The translations under genes and the position numbers were made by a program. From the NCBI GenBank assembly GCA_020024155.1, contig JAHHUE010000023.1, positions 1 through 22,885 on the forward strand: a DNA stretch of 22,885 nucleotides, read 5' to 3'. Within the stretch, counting starts at the first letter, position 1, and every line of letters begins with the position of its first letter. Below are positions 1-8,846 of the stretch, in pieces. Below the pieces are notes generated by a model. That model was given only the letters and a program-made list of their open reading frames with translations. It did not search any database and was not told the DNA's origin. The stretch is from Oscillospiraceae bacterium. GTDB taxonomy: Bacteria > Bacillota > Clostridia > Oscillospirales > Ruminococcaceae.

Positions 1-81
1 ATTATATTTTGTTAAAATTAAGCCAAATTAACGCACTTAATAAATTTAAATAATTAACAATTAAAAGCGAGGTAAATAATA

Positions 82-1473
82 ATGAATTATCGTTTAGAAA
101 GTGACTCAGTTGGTGAAAAACAAGTTCCTGCAGAAGCTTACTATGGTGTACAGTCTCTCAGAGCTAACGAAAACTTCTACATCACAGGCAAACTTCTTCC
201 AGAAGTTCAGATTTTCTCTTTGGCAGAAATCAAAAAAGCTTGTGCAATCACAAATAAAAATGCTGGTAAACTTGATGCTGGTATTTCCGATGCTATCGTT
301 GCAGCTTGTGAAGAAATTCTCAACGGCAACTTCCATGAACAATTTATTGTAGACCAAATTCAAGGTGGTGCTGGTACAAGCACAAATATGAATGCAAACG
401 AAGTTATTGCAAACATTGCTCTTGAAAAACTTGGCAAAGAAAAAGGTGACTACAAATTCTGTCATCCAAATGACCATGTAAATATGGCTCAGTCTACAAA
501 TGATGTTTACCCAACAAGCCTTAAACTTTCTATATATAAAACAGGTCTTTCACTTATTGAAAAACTTGACGAACTCTACAATGCTTTGATGGATAAGAGT
601 GAAGAATTCAGAAATGTTCTTAAACTTGGTAGAACACAACTTATGGATGCTGTTCCTGTAACACTTGGTCAAGAATTCCACGCATACGCTTCTGCTGTTG
701 CAAGAGATAAAAAACGCATTGAACAAGCTCTTCAAGAAATGCTCGTTGTTAATATGTCTGCAACAGCTATCGGTACAGGTATCAATTCCAGTGAATACTT
801 CTTCACACACATTGTTCCAACATTGGCAGATGTAACAGGCCTTGCTCTTACACAATGTGATGATATGATTGATGGTACACAAAACATTGATGGTTTCTCT
901 GTTGTATCTTCATCTCTTAAAACATGCGCAATCAGCCTTTCTAAAATGGCAAATGATATAAGACTTATGAATGGTGGTCCAAAAGCAGGTCTTGCAGAAA
1001 TCACAATTCCAGCAAAACAAAACGGTTCTTCCATTATGCCTGGTAAAATCAACCCAGTTATCCCAGAAGTTCTCAACCAGTGCTGTTTTGCAGTTATGGG
1101 TAACGACTTTACAGTTACTATGGCTTGCGAAGCTGGTCAGCTTGAACTCAACGCTTTTGAACCAGTAGTATTCAACCGTATTTATGATTCTATGACAATG
1201 CTTATCAATGGTATTGACACATACATTGTTAACTGTGTAAACGGTATTGTTGCTAACGAAGAACATTGCAAAGACCTTCTTTACCATTCAACAGGTTTTG
1301 TAACAGCTCTTTGCCCAGTTATAGGTTACAAACAATCTGCTGATATAGCTAAAAAATTCCTTAAAGATGGCACACCAATCGTTGAAGGTGCTCTCACTCA
1401 TGGTGTAACTCAAGAACAACTTGATGAAGCACTTAACACTGATAAACTTACTCGTCAGTTTGATAAACACTAA
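82..1473 (+). CDS. aspA: Aspartate ammonia-lyase (aspartase)
   Basis: Converts L-aspartate to fumarate and ammonia in the cytoplasm; member of the aspartase/fumarase superfamily. The 463-residue length fits a full aspartase. The N-terminal YYGVQSLR stretch is aspartase-like rather than fumarase-like. The substrate-binding segments are present: GGAGTSTNMNANE at residues 95-107 and QSTND at 137-141. The mobile catalytic loop GSSIMPGKINP spans 315-325, with Ser316 as the expected catalytic base by comparison with characterised aspartases. The ATG follows a GCGAGGT ribosome binding site at about 68-74. Malic enzyme starts 29 bases downstream, so the two are probably co-transcribed. The promoter is not evident in the 81 bases upstream and may lie outside the window. 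Fumarase is the main alternative but is less likely on the N-terminal signature. Confidence 0.93.
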   Translation: MNYRLESDSVGEKQVPAEAYYGVQSLRANENFYITGKLLPEVQIFSLAEIKKACAITNKNAGKLDAGISDAIVAACEEILNGNFHEQFIVDQIQGGAGTSTNMNANEVIANIALEKLGKEKGDYKFCHPNDHVNMAQSTNDVYPTSLKLSIYKTGLSLIEKLDELYNALMDKSEEFRNVLKLGRTQLMDAVPVTLGQEFHAYASAVARDKKRIEQALQEMLVVNMSATAIGTGINSSEYFFTHIVPTLADVTGLALTQCDDMIDGTQNIDGFSVVSSSLKTCAISLSKMANDIRLMNGGPKAGLAEITIPAKQNGSSIMPGKINPVIPEVLNQCCFAVMGNDFTVTMACEAGQLELNAFEPVVFNRIYDSMTMLINGIDTYIVNCVNGIVANEEHCKDLLYHSTGFVTALCPVIGYKQSADIAKKFLKDGTPIVEGALTHGVTQEQLDEALNTDKLTRQFDKH

Positions 1474-1502
1474 TAAATATTTAATGTAAAAGGACTGTCA
1501 AA

Positions 1503-2675
1503 ATGGATAAAAAAGAAATTGCACTTAATGCTCATAAAGAATGGGCTGGAAAAATTGAAGTTGTTTCCAGAGCAAAGGTTACAAACAGAGATGAACTTGC
1601 TGTTGCATACACACCTGGTGTTGCAGAACCTTGCCTTGAAATTCAGAAAGACGAAAGCAAAGCATACGACTACACAAGAAAATCCAACCTTGTTGCTGTA
1701 ATCACAAACGGTACAGCAGTTCTTGGTCTTGGCGACATCGGCCCAAGTGCAGGTATGCCTGTTATGGAAGGTAAATGCGTGTTGTTTAAAGAATTTGCAG
1801 GTATTGATGCTTTTCCTATTTGCGTTGATAGTAAAGACCCTGATGAAATTGTAAACATAATTTATAAAATCTCCAAAAGCTTTGGTGGTATAAATCTTGA
1901 AGACATCTGTGCTCCAACATGTTTTGAAGTTGAAAGACGCCTTAAAGAAATGTGTGATATTCCTGTTTTCCATGATGACCAACATGGTACTGCAATTGTT
2001 GTATCTGCTGCATTGCTTAACGCAGCTAAACTTAAAGGCAAAAAGCCAGAAGAACTTCGTGTTGTTCTCAACGGTGCTGGTGCTGCTGGTATTTCCATTG
2101 CAAAACTTCTTTTAAGTGTTGGCTTTACAAACTTAACACTTTGTGATATCTTTGGTATTCTTGTTGAAGGTGGCGAAGCTATCACAGATGCACAAAGAGA
2201 AATGGCAAAAATAACAAATAGAGAAAAACGCACAGGTACACTTGCTGACGCAATGAAAGGCGCTGATATATTTGTTGGTGTTTCTCGTGCAAATCTTGTA
2301 AGCGAAGAAATGGTTGCTTCTATGAACGAAAAACCAGTTATCTGTGCTTTGGCAAACCCAACACCAGAAATTATGCCTGATAAAGCTATCAATGCAGGTG
2401 CATATATTGTTGCAACTGGCAGAAGTGACTTCCCTAACCAGATTAACAATGTTCTTGTTTTCCCTGGTATTTTCAAAGGTGCTTTACAAGTTAGAGCAAA
2501 AGAAATTACAGAATCAATGAAAATTGCTGCTGCAAAAGCTATTGCTTCAATTGTTAAAGATGATGAACTTAATCCAGAATACATCATTCCAGACCCATTT
2601 AATCCATGCGTTGCTGATGTTGTTGCAAAAGCTGTTGCTGATGAAGCAGTTAAACTTGGTATAAACCGTATTTAA
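1503..2675 (+). CDS. NAD(P)-dependent malic enzyme
   Basis: Oxidatively decarboxylates malate to pyruvate and CO2, reducing NAD(P). The 390 residues match the short bacterial malic enzymes. Visible motifs are AYTPGVAEPC near residue 35 (containing the family's catalytic Tyr), EGKCVLFKEFAGIDAFP with the conserved Lys, LEDICAP and FHDDQHGTA (metal and substrate region), and the dinucleotide-binding GAGAAG at 191-196. An AAAGGA ribosome binding site precedes the ATG. It lies 29 bases after aspartase and just before a strong terminator, which suggests a two-gene aspartate/malate catabolic operon. Cofactor preference (NAD or NADP) cannot be told from the sequence. Confidence 0.93.
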   Translation: MDKKEIALNAHKEWAGKIEVVSRAKVTNRDELAVAYTPGVAEPCLEIQKDESKAYDYTRKSNLVAVITNGTAVLGLGDIGPSAGMPVMEGKCVLFKEFAGIDAFPICVDSKDPDEIVNIIYKISKSFGGINLEDICAPTCFEVERRLKEMCDIPVFHDDQHGTAIVVSAALLNAAKLKGKKPEELRVVLNGAGAAGISIAKLLLSVGFTNLTLCDIFGILVEGGEAITDAQREMAKITNREKRTGTLADAMKGADIFVGVSRANLVSEEMVASMNEKPVICALANPTPEIMPDKAINAGAYIVATGRSDFPNQINNVLVFPGIFKGALQVRAKEITESMKIAAAKAIASIVKDDELNPEYIIPDPFNPCVADVVAKAVADEAVKLGINRI

Positions 2676-2688
2676 ACACATAAAAATC

Positions 2689-2717
2689 ACACAGCTGATA
2701 ATTCAGCTGTGTTTTTT
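2689..2717 (+). terminator. Intrinsic terminator after the malic enzyme gene
   Basis: Perfect 10-bp stem ACACAGCTGA (2689-2698) pairing with TCAGCTGTGT (2703-2712), a 4-base loop, and a T run continuing to 2717. It ends the aspartase/malic enzyme operon and is followed two bases later by the promoter of the next gene. Confidence 0.9.
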
Positions 2718-2718
2718 A

Positions 2719-2747
2719 TTGATAAAATTTCTATTAAAGTATATAAT
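2719..2747 (+). promoter_or_regulatory. Sigma-A-type promoter for the M3 peptidase gene
   Basis: -35 TTGATA at 2719-2724 (5/6 of consensus), 17-base spacer, -10 TATAAT at 2742-2747 (6/6). The expected start of transcription is near 2754, about 37 bases before the ATG at 2791. It sits immediately after the preceding terminator. Confidence 0.8.
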
Positions 2748-2790
2748 TTCAACAGTTGATATTATCGTAAATTTTAAAAGGAGATATAAT

Positions 2791-4479
2791 ATGAAACTTA
2801 AAGAAATTCCATATTCCCGCCCAGATATTGACTCTATGCTTAAAAAATGTGAAGAACTTTCAAAAGCTTTTTCAAATGCTGAAAGTGCTGAAGAACAGCT
2901 TAAAATCTTCAAAGAATTTGAGGACGAAAAAGGTCATTTTTTAACTTATGAATGTTTGTCCAATATTAGAAACTCAATTGACACAGTTGACCCTTTCTAT
3001 CTTGAAGAACAAGCTTTCTATGATAAATGGTCCCCAACAGCAACAATGTGTTTCAACAACTTTAAAAAAGTTGTTATGGAAAGTCGTTTTAAAGATGAAC
3101 TCCGTAAAGAATTAGGCAACTATTTCTTTGATTGTCTTGAAATGGAACAAAAATCATTCAGCCCTGAAATTATGGACCTTATGTCCGAAGAAAACGAACT
3201 TTGCTCAAAATATGAAAATCTTTATGCTTCTGCAAGAATCGATTTTGATGGTAAAGTTTTAAATCTTTCTCAGCTTTCTGCATATCGTCAAAATGCTGAC
3301 CGTAATGTGAGAAAAGCTGCCGTTGAAGCTGAAGGCTTATTCTTTGATTCTCATAAAGATGAAATTGAAGGTATTTACGACCGTCTTGTAAAAAACAGAA
3401 CTGAACAAGCAAAAATACTTGGTTTCAACAACTATGTTGAAATGGCTTATTTAAAGAGATGTCGCTCTTATACAAAAGAAGATGTTGCAGCTTTCCGTCA
3501 ACAAGTTCTTGATGTGATGGTGCCAAAAAATGTTGAATACAAAAAACAACAAGCCAAAAATATTGGTGTAAATGATTTCAAATTCTATGATGATGACTTT
3601 GAATTTCCTGATGGAAACCCAATGCCAAAATATTCTGTTGCAGAAATTTTGAAACGCACAAAACAAATGTTTGATGAAATGAGCGAAGAAACAAAAGAAC
3701 TCATTTACCTTATGTATGACAACAACCTCTTTGACATTGAACCAAGAAATGGTAAAAGAGCTGCTGGTTACTGTGTTTCAATTGAAGATTATGGCTATCC
3801 ATTTATTTTCTTTAATGCAAATGGTACTCAAGGAGATGTAAAAACTCTTACACACGAATGTGGTCACGCTCTTGCTGCATACACTGCACAAAAACTTATA
3901 AAATATCCTTCTATCCGTCATGCTCCTGTTGAAGCTTGTGAAACTCACTCTATGAGTATGGAATTTCTTACAAGTCCATGGCATCATCTTTTCTTTGAAG
4001 AAGATACAGCAAAATATAGCGAAAGTCATGCATTAAGTGCTTTGCTCTTTATACCTTACAGTGTAATTGTTGACTACTTCCAAGAACTTGTATATCTTAA
4101 CCCAGATTGGACACCTGAAGAAAGAAACCAGTGTTGGTTAAATCTTGAAAAACAATTCCGTCCATACAATGATTTTGCAGACCTTCCATTTTATAGCCGT
4201 GGTGCTGGTTGGCAAAGACAAATACATATCACTTGTATGCCTTTCTACTACATTGATTACAGTATTGCTCAGACGCTTGCTTTGCAGTTCTTTGCTCTTT
4301 TCCTTAAAAACCCAAAATCTGCTTGGGAAAAATATATGAATTTTACAAAAATCGGTGGTACAAAAAATATCAACGACACAATTGACAGCTGTGGTCTTGT
4401 TAGTCCATTTAAGGCTGGCAGTCTTAAAGATATTTGTCAACCTGTTTATGAATGGGTAGATAATCTTAACAAAAAATAA
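2791..4479 (+). CDS. M3-family oligoendopeptidase (zinc metallopeptidase)
   Basis: Cytoplasmic zinc peptidase of the thimet oligopeptidase / oligoendopeptidase F family, expected to cleave short peptides; 562 residues. The zinc motif HECGH is at 355-359, with His355 and His359 as ligands and Glu356 catalytic. Glu384 in CETHSMSME, 25 residues after His359, is the likely third ligand. The start at 2791 is chosen because AAAAGGAGA lies just upstream. An in-frame TTG at 2719 would add 24 residues but falls inside the -35 element of the promoter, so it would not be transcribed. No signal peptide is visible. It has its own promoter and terminator, so it is probably monocistronic. Substrate range is unknown. 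Confidence 0.9.
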   Translation: MKLKEIPYSRPDIDSMLKKCEELSKAFSNAESAEEQLKIFKEFEDEKGHFLTYECLSNIRNSIDTVDPFYLEEQAFYDKWSPTATMCFNNFKKVVMESRFKDELRKELGNYFFDCLEMEQKSFSPEIMDLMSEENELCSKYENLYASARIDFDGKVLNLSQLSAYRQNADRNVRKAAVEAEGLFFDSHKDEIEGIYDRLVKNRTEQAKILGFNNYVEMAYLKRCRSYTKEDVAAFRQQVLDVMVPKNVEYKKQQAKNIGVNDFKFYDDDFEFPDGNPMPKYSVAEILKRTKQMFDEMSEETKELIYLMYDNNLFDIEPRNGKRAAGYCVSIEDYGYPFIFFNANGTQGDVKTLTHECGHALAAYTAQKLIKYPSIRHAPVEACETHSMSMEFLTSPWHHLFFEEDTAKYSESHALSALLFIPYSVIVDYFQELVYLNPDWTPEERNQCWLNLEKQFRPYNDFADLPFYSRGAGWQRQIHITCMPFYYIDYSIAQTLALQFFALFLKNPKSAWEKYMNFTKIGGTKNINDTIDSCGLVSPFKAGSLKDICQPVYEWVDNLNKK

Positions 4480-4493
4480 AATACTATAAAATT

Positions 4494-4533
4494 TAAAGCC
4501 TTTAATATTGTATTTATTAAAGGCTTTATTTTT
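4494..4533 (+). terminator. Intrinsic terminator after the M3 peptidase gene
   Basis: Perfect 14-bp stem (4494-4507 with 4515-4528) around a 7-base loop, followed by a T run at 4529-4533. Confidence 0.88.
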
Positions 4534-4541
4534 GTGGTTAA

Positions 4542-4570
4542 TAGACTTTTATAAATTATAATGTTATAAT
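4542..4570 (+). promoter_or_regulatory. Probable sigma-A promoter for the gene at 4615
   Basis: -35 TAGACT at 4542-4547 (4/6), 17-base spacer, -10 TATAAT at 4565-4570 (6/6). It lies between the preceding terminator and the ATG at 4615. Confidence 0.6.
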
Positions 4571-4614
4571 TTTACAAATAATATATGTTTTACTTCTAAA
4601 TAAAAGGTGATTAT

Positions 4615-5688
4615 ATGAAAAAGAATATTAAAATGTTTTTTATTATAGCAATTATTATTTGTATCATAATTATGTTAATATACGATAGAGATGAAATTTC
4701 CGGAATAAAAGGAACTGTTGTATCTTCCTTTATTGACACTAATACAAATCAAACTCAATTAGTTATGATAAATGAGCAAGAAAAACAGGTTTATATATCA
4801 ATTGATGATAACACCTCCATAAATTCTTGTTTTGAACACCCAAACAAAGATGATATTATAAATGGCGATTTTAAAAATATTAAAATTTCAGTATTATATA
4901 ATCAAAAACCAACAAAAATAACTAACGATGATGGAGTAAAAACTAAAATATACCATGCAAAATCAATTATGATTGAAGCCGTTTTAACAGAAAATGTAAA
5001 ACAACTTTCTGATGGTACATGGATTGATATGTGGGATTTATCATCAAGAAAAATTTTCTGTTTAAAAAATGGTAAGGAACTTTTGTGCGAAACAAATCCA
5101 TTAACTTATGTGTCTGATACTGGAATTGACTATATGAGCAGTTTAAGCCCAGAAGCTCAACAAAATATTAACACATATTTTTCATCACAATGGTTACTTT
5201 ATGACTTAGACTATGAACTGGAAAAATCTTATACTATTTACAAAGAACATTCTGAGGAAAAATATTATTATGCCACTATGCTATCTCAAAATATATATCA
5301 AGCTTATTCCACTGATAAACTAATATATTTTATTACTGAAATAGTTAAACCACTAGACTATCAGGAACATGATACAATAAATATAGGCACTGCTTTTAAC
5401 AAGGAAACCGGCGAGATAATCCCTAACAGTGAGTTGTTCTGTGTTCCAAAAGAAACTGCTATAAAAGCAATACTTGATGCATCAAAAATTTCTGATACAT
5501 CATTAAAAAATGAAATAAAAACAGCATTTAATTTCGATAATATTATTTTTAATCAAACTGAAATGATAATAATTTTTCCAGCTGGGTCACTTACTAATCA
5601 AGAAATTTACTATACAATGAGTATTTCTTTAGAATATAGTGATATAAAAGATATTCTTTATGACTGGGCAATTCCAAAGCAAATATAA
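4615..5688 (+). CDS. Membrane-anchored protein of unknown function, RsiV/DUF3298-like C-terminus
   Basis: 357 residues. A short basic N-terminus (MKKNIK) is followed by a very hydrophobic stretch at about residues 8-23, then a long soluble region: a signal-anchor topology with the body outside the cytoplasm. No lipobox cysteine is seen. The C-terminal ~90 residues (two helices, then a strand-rich segment ending in SLEYSDIKDIL) resemble the DUF3298 domain of RsiV-type anti-sigma factors, but this is judged by eye and is weak. An AAAGGTGA ribosome binding site precedes the ATG. It is monocistronic between its own promoter and a bidirectional terminator. No sigma-factor gene is adjacent. Its codon choice is more A/T-rich (many TTA and ATA codons) than the flanking metabolic genes, which suggests lower expression. 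Function not recognised. Confidence 0.75.
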   Translation: MKKNIKMFFIIAIIICIIIMLIYDRDEISGIKGTVVSSFIDTNTNQTQLVMINEQEKQVYISIDDNTSINSCFEHPNKDDIINGDFKNIKISVLYNQKPTKITNDDGVKTKIYHAKSIMIEAVLTENVKQLSDGTWIDMWDLSSRKIFCLKNGKELLCETNPLTYVSDTGIDYMSSLSPEAQQNINTYFSSQWLLYDLDYELEKSYTIYKEHSEEKYYYATMLSQNIYQAYSTDKLIYFITEIVKPLDYQEHDTINIGTAFNKETGEIIPNSELFCVPKETAIKAILDASKISDTSLKNEIKTAFNFDNIIFNQTEMIIIFPAGSLTNQEIYYTMSISLEYSDIKDILYDWAIPKQI

Positions 5689-5693
5689 TAACA

Positions 5694-5729
5694 AAAAAGG
5701 ATTGTATCAAAGGAGATACAATCCTTTTT
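5694..5729. terminator. Bidirectional terminator between convergent genes
   Basis: Perfect 15-bp stem (5694-5708 with 5715-5729) with a 6-base loop. T-rich sequence lies on both sides, so it can serve both the + gene ending at 5688 and spoIVA ending at 5734 on the - strand. Confidence 0.9.
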
Positions 5730-5733
5730 ATTT

Positions 5734-7206
5734 TTAAAGTATTACACAAATAAGACCCTGACAACCCTCATTTATAACCTGTTCTACTGTATTTTGAAGT
5801 TTTCCCCTAGCCTCTTGTGGCATATTGTTTAATTTTGTGTTAAGTCCTTGTGTTACAAGGTCTTGCAATGAGTTGCCAAATATATTTGATTGCCATATAT
5901 CCAGTGGGTCACTTTCAAAGTTTTTCATCATATTATTTACAAGCTCTTCACTGCTGGATTCACTACCAACAATAGGGCTAACCTCTGTGTGAATATCGGC
6001 TTTCAGTATATGCAATGATGGTGCACTTGCTTTAAGTCTAACACCAAATTTTTGCCCTTGTTTTACAATTTCCGGCTCTTCAAGCATAAGTTGTTCTATT
6101 GAAGGCATAACTATGCCATAGCCCGTATTTTCCACCTCTTGCAACGCAGGTGCAATCTTATCATATTCTTTCTTAGCTTCTACCAACTGATTAAGTAAGG
6201 TCATAAGTGTCCACTCATCTCTTACATTTTCGCCTGTTATGTCTTCAAGTGTTTTGTAGTAAATATCTTTATCAACTTGAACATTTACTTTTGCTATACC
6301 GGTTCCGTAATCAATATTTTCAATATTAGCTGATGTAATTATATCCGACTGTAAAAGTTGTGTTATTGTATTTTCAAGTTCTGATATTTTTTGCTTTGTT
6401 GAAAATACTTGCTTTATATCTCCCAACAGCTGAGTTTTTGGTTCAAAATCTTTATTTTGCATTATCATCCACTTTGGAACAGTCAGTTTTATTTCTTTTA
6501 ACGGAAATTCTGAAACAACCAAAGAAAGTATTTGCTCAATAGTAGCTTTATCCATTTCAAGACAGTTTACAGCAACAACAGCAACATTATGTTTATCCTG
6601 CAATTGTTTTCTTATTTTCTGTGCTTTTTCTCCCATTGGGTCAGTGCTATTTAATACTATAACAAATGGTTTGTTAATTTTTTTAAGCTGAGCGATAACA
6701 GTTTCTTCTGCTTGAATATAATTTTCTCGTGGTATATCGCTTATAGTTCCATCACAAGTAACCATAATTCCAATTGTAGAATGGTCGCTTATAACCTTGT
6801 ATGTGCCAATTTCCGCTGCTTTTTCAAATGGTATTTCCTGTTTATGCCAAGGAGTTTTAACCATTCTAGGTTTTCCGTTTTCAGTATCTCCTTGCGCTCC
6901 TTTTATCATATAACCAACGCAGTCAACAAGCCTAACCTTTAAGTTCTGATTTTGATTTATTGTTATATCCACACCTTGTTCCGGTATAAAGTTTGGTTGT
7001 GTGGTCATAACTGTTCTGCCTGCTGCTGATTGTGGCAATTCATCAATAGTACGAATTTTCTTATCTGCATCTTTAATGTTTGGAATTACAAGTGCTTCCA
7101 TAAATTTCTTTATAAATGTACTTTTACCGGTTCTAACTGCACCAACAACGCCAATAAAAACAGAACCTTGTGTCCTTTTTTGAATATCGTCATAAATATT
7201 ATTCAT
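5734..7206 (-). CDS. spoIVA: Stage IV sporulation protein A, spore-coat scaffold ATPase
   Basis: SpoIVA polymerises with ATP hydrolysis on the outer forespore membrane to form the basement layer of the spore coat. This protein is 490 residues, close to the ~492 of Bacillus subtilis. Walker A is GAVRTGKST at residues 22-30 (Lys28); Asp95 in VRLVDCVGYM is the probable Walker B. The SAAGRTVMTTQPNFIPE segment and the C-terminal GLICVIL are characteristic. The start at 7206 is chosen because AAGGAGA lies at the right distance upstream. The reading frame extends 9 codons further, but this would overlap the end of the preceding gene. It begins 11 bases after the SipL-like gene, so the two are one operon. 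Expression is presumably mother-cell specific. Confidence 0.97.
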   Translation of the reverse strand: MNNIYDDIQKRTQGSVFIGVVGAVRTGKSTFIKKFMEALVIPNIKDADKKIRTIDELPQSAAGRTVMTTQPNFIPEQGVDITINQNQNLKVRLVDCVGYMIKGAQGDTENGKPRMVKTPWHKQEIPFEKAAEIGTYKVISDHSTIGIMVTCDGTISDIPRENYIQAEETVIAQLKKINKPFVIVLNSTDPMGEKAQKIRKQLQDKHNVAVVAVNCLEMDKATIEQILSLVVSEFPLKEIKLTVPKWMIMQNKDFEPKTQLLGDIKQVFSTKQKISELENTITQLLQSDIITSANIENIDYGTGIAKVNVQVDKDIYYKTLEDITGENVRDEWTLMTLLNQLVEAKKEYDKIAPALQEVENTGYGIVMPSIEQLMLEEPEIVKQGQKFGVRLKASAPSLHILKADIHTEVSPIVGSESSSEELVNNMMKNFESDPLDIWQSNIFGNSLQDLVTQGLNTKLNNMPQEARGKLQNTVEQVINEGCQGLICVIL

Positions 7207-7217
7207 AGTTTTTCTCC

Positions 7218-8729
7218 TTAATCTCTGTAACAAGGGATAAACAGCATTTGATTTGCAGTAAGTCTATCTGTCTGTAATTCATTTTCTTCCATTATAAACT
7301 GTGGATTTGCAAGATGATTTTTTGCTATATCAAAAACCTTTTCGCCTTTTTTACCATAGTATATAATCAACTCATCCTGTTCCTGAGCCACTTGTTTGTC
7401 TGCATTTTCTTCAAATGAGTTCAATAATGTTATCGGAGATTTTTCAATAACTATACCAGATGCTGCTATATTTGCATTTATCTGCACTGTATCTTCGTTT
7501 TGAATTGCTGAGTATCCAACAGATTTTAAATCAATACATATTTCATCATACTGTCTGCAATTCTCAAGAAAATCAAGAACAATATCCTGTGTATTTACAA
7601 AACACTCATATTCATTCTGTACATTTCTAGCTATGATGTTTACTGTCAATTTTGCTTTTACAATATTTTTATTTATCTCAAAATAATTTTTAACTGGAGA
7701 AATCTCAAAAAACATTGTGCTTACAATATACTCTTTGCCTATTTTTTCATTTATCTGCAAAGGTATATTTTTTTCAATATTGTAGATATTCGTATCAACA
7801 AGAACTGTATCTATCTTAGTTTCAGTTTCATATTCTCGTGAAAATGCATCTTTAACAGCTATAATCTGAGATTTTGAAAATACTCTTAAATCAATCATAA
7901 CCGATACGTTTGCAACAAATTTTTTTGTATCTTGATTTTGTGCTATTCCAAAAGAAGATACATTTATATTGCTATGTACAAAATCATTTTCTTTTACTTT
8001 TGGCACATCTACAATTTGATTATACATAAATGATTTTGTAAATTGTTTTATATCATCTGCACTATTTGAGGTATAAAAAATATTTGCCAAAATTTCACCT
8101 TTAACAACAACTTTATCAGTATGTACTGCAATTTCCGGTGTTTGTGCAAAATGTTCTACTCTTACAATTTTATAAAAATCTTCCCCAAGGTCTATCTCAT
8201 CTTCAATATTGAATTGTCTTATATTCTGCCCTGTCAGGCTAAAAAAATCTATGGTGGCATTATCTACACACACATCTTTATTTGAAATAGCTGTTATTAT
8301 GTTGTTTTCTTTTGCACCCATATATTTTATACCAAGCAAATAAGCCCCACGCACATCAATTCTTGTAGAACTTTGTGGACGAGTATTTATATACTGTGTT
8401 TGACCTGTTACATCTATATATGATAAATCAAGCTCATTATCGCCAATATCAAGCTGTTTTTGGAATGGGATTTTCTTGAAAACAACACTCAGTTTTTCTC
8501 CTGCCGGTGGTTGATAATATATGCTCACCTTTATAAATCCTTCCACAGTAAGCTTTCCGGCAGAAACATATTTTTGTGTAACAAGATGCTCCATTGTAGA
8601 TTTTACTATTTTAAATACCGGAGCGTCATAGTCTGCCAAAACTATTTCTGTTTCAACAGATAATTCAGAATTAACATCCATCAACTTTGCAGTTGATAAA
8701 AGATTATCGCAAAAAATTTGATTGTTCAT
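7218..8729 (-). CDS. sipL: SipL-like SPOCS/LysM spore-coat morphogenesis protein
   Basis: 503 residues. The N-terminal part (about 23-97) and a second region near 290-320 containing VKDAFSREYE match the SPOCS (DUF3794) domain type. A LysM domain ends the protein (about 457-499, ending MLFIPC). This architecture and length match SipL of Clostridioides difficile, whose LysM domain binds SpoIVA and which is needed to place the coat around the forespore. There is no signal peptide, as expected for a mother-cell cytosolic protein. The GGAAAGGAGAT ribosome binding site is strong. The gene is directly upstream of spoIVA with 11 bases between them, which supports the SipL assignment over other SPOCS/LysM proteins. 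No convincing promoter was found (see rejected items). Confidence 0.85.
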   Translation of the reverse strand: MNNQIFCDNLLSTAKLMDVNSELSVETEIVLADYDAPVFKIVKSTMEHLVTQKYVSAGKLTVEGFIKVSIYYQPPAGEKLSVVFKKIPFQKQLDIGDNELDLSYIDVTGQTQYINTRPQSSTRIDVRGAYLLGIKYMGAKENNIITAISNKDVCVDNATIDFFSLTGQNIRQFNIEDEIDLGEDFYKIVRVEHFAQTPEIAVHTDKVVVKGEILANIFYTSNSADDIKQFTKSFMYNQIVDVPKVKENDFVHSNINVSSFGIAQNQDTKKFVANVSVMIDLRVFSKSQIIAVKDAFSREYETETKIDTVLVDTNIYNIEKNIPLQINEKIGKEYIVSTMFFEISPVKNYFEINKNIVKAKLTVNIIARNVQNEYECFVNTQDIVLDFLENCRQYDEICIDLKSVGYSAIQNEDTVQINANIAASGIVIEKSPITLLNSFEENADKQVAQEQDELIIYYGKKGEKVFDIAKNHLANPQFIMEENELQTDRLTANQMLFIPCYRD

Positions 8730-8846
8730 ATTTATCTCCTTTCCTATCTGGTAAATTATTACCCTATTGTATATATATTTTTCAAACTCGGAAATATGTT
8801 TATAAAATATGCCAATAATATAAACAAAATATTGTGAGGGGATAAT

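Noticed and set aside
1862..2587. 241-codon open frame on the - strand
   Set aside because: It is the antisense shadow of the malic enzyme gene, with no ribosome binding site and no recognisable protein; the + frame is unambiguous.
2719..2790. In-frame upstream TTG start adding 24 residues to the M3 peptidase
   Set aside because: The TTG is within the -35 of a near-consensus promoter and has no ribosome binding site, whereas 2791 has one.
8766..8798. Sigma-E-like elements upstream of the sipL-like gene (CATATT at 8798-8793 and TATACAAT at 8773-8766 on the - strand)
   Set aside because: Each element resembles the consensus, but the 19-base gap is too long for sigma-E (about 13-14), so no promoter is called although mother-cell expression is expected.
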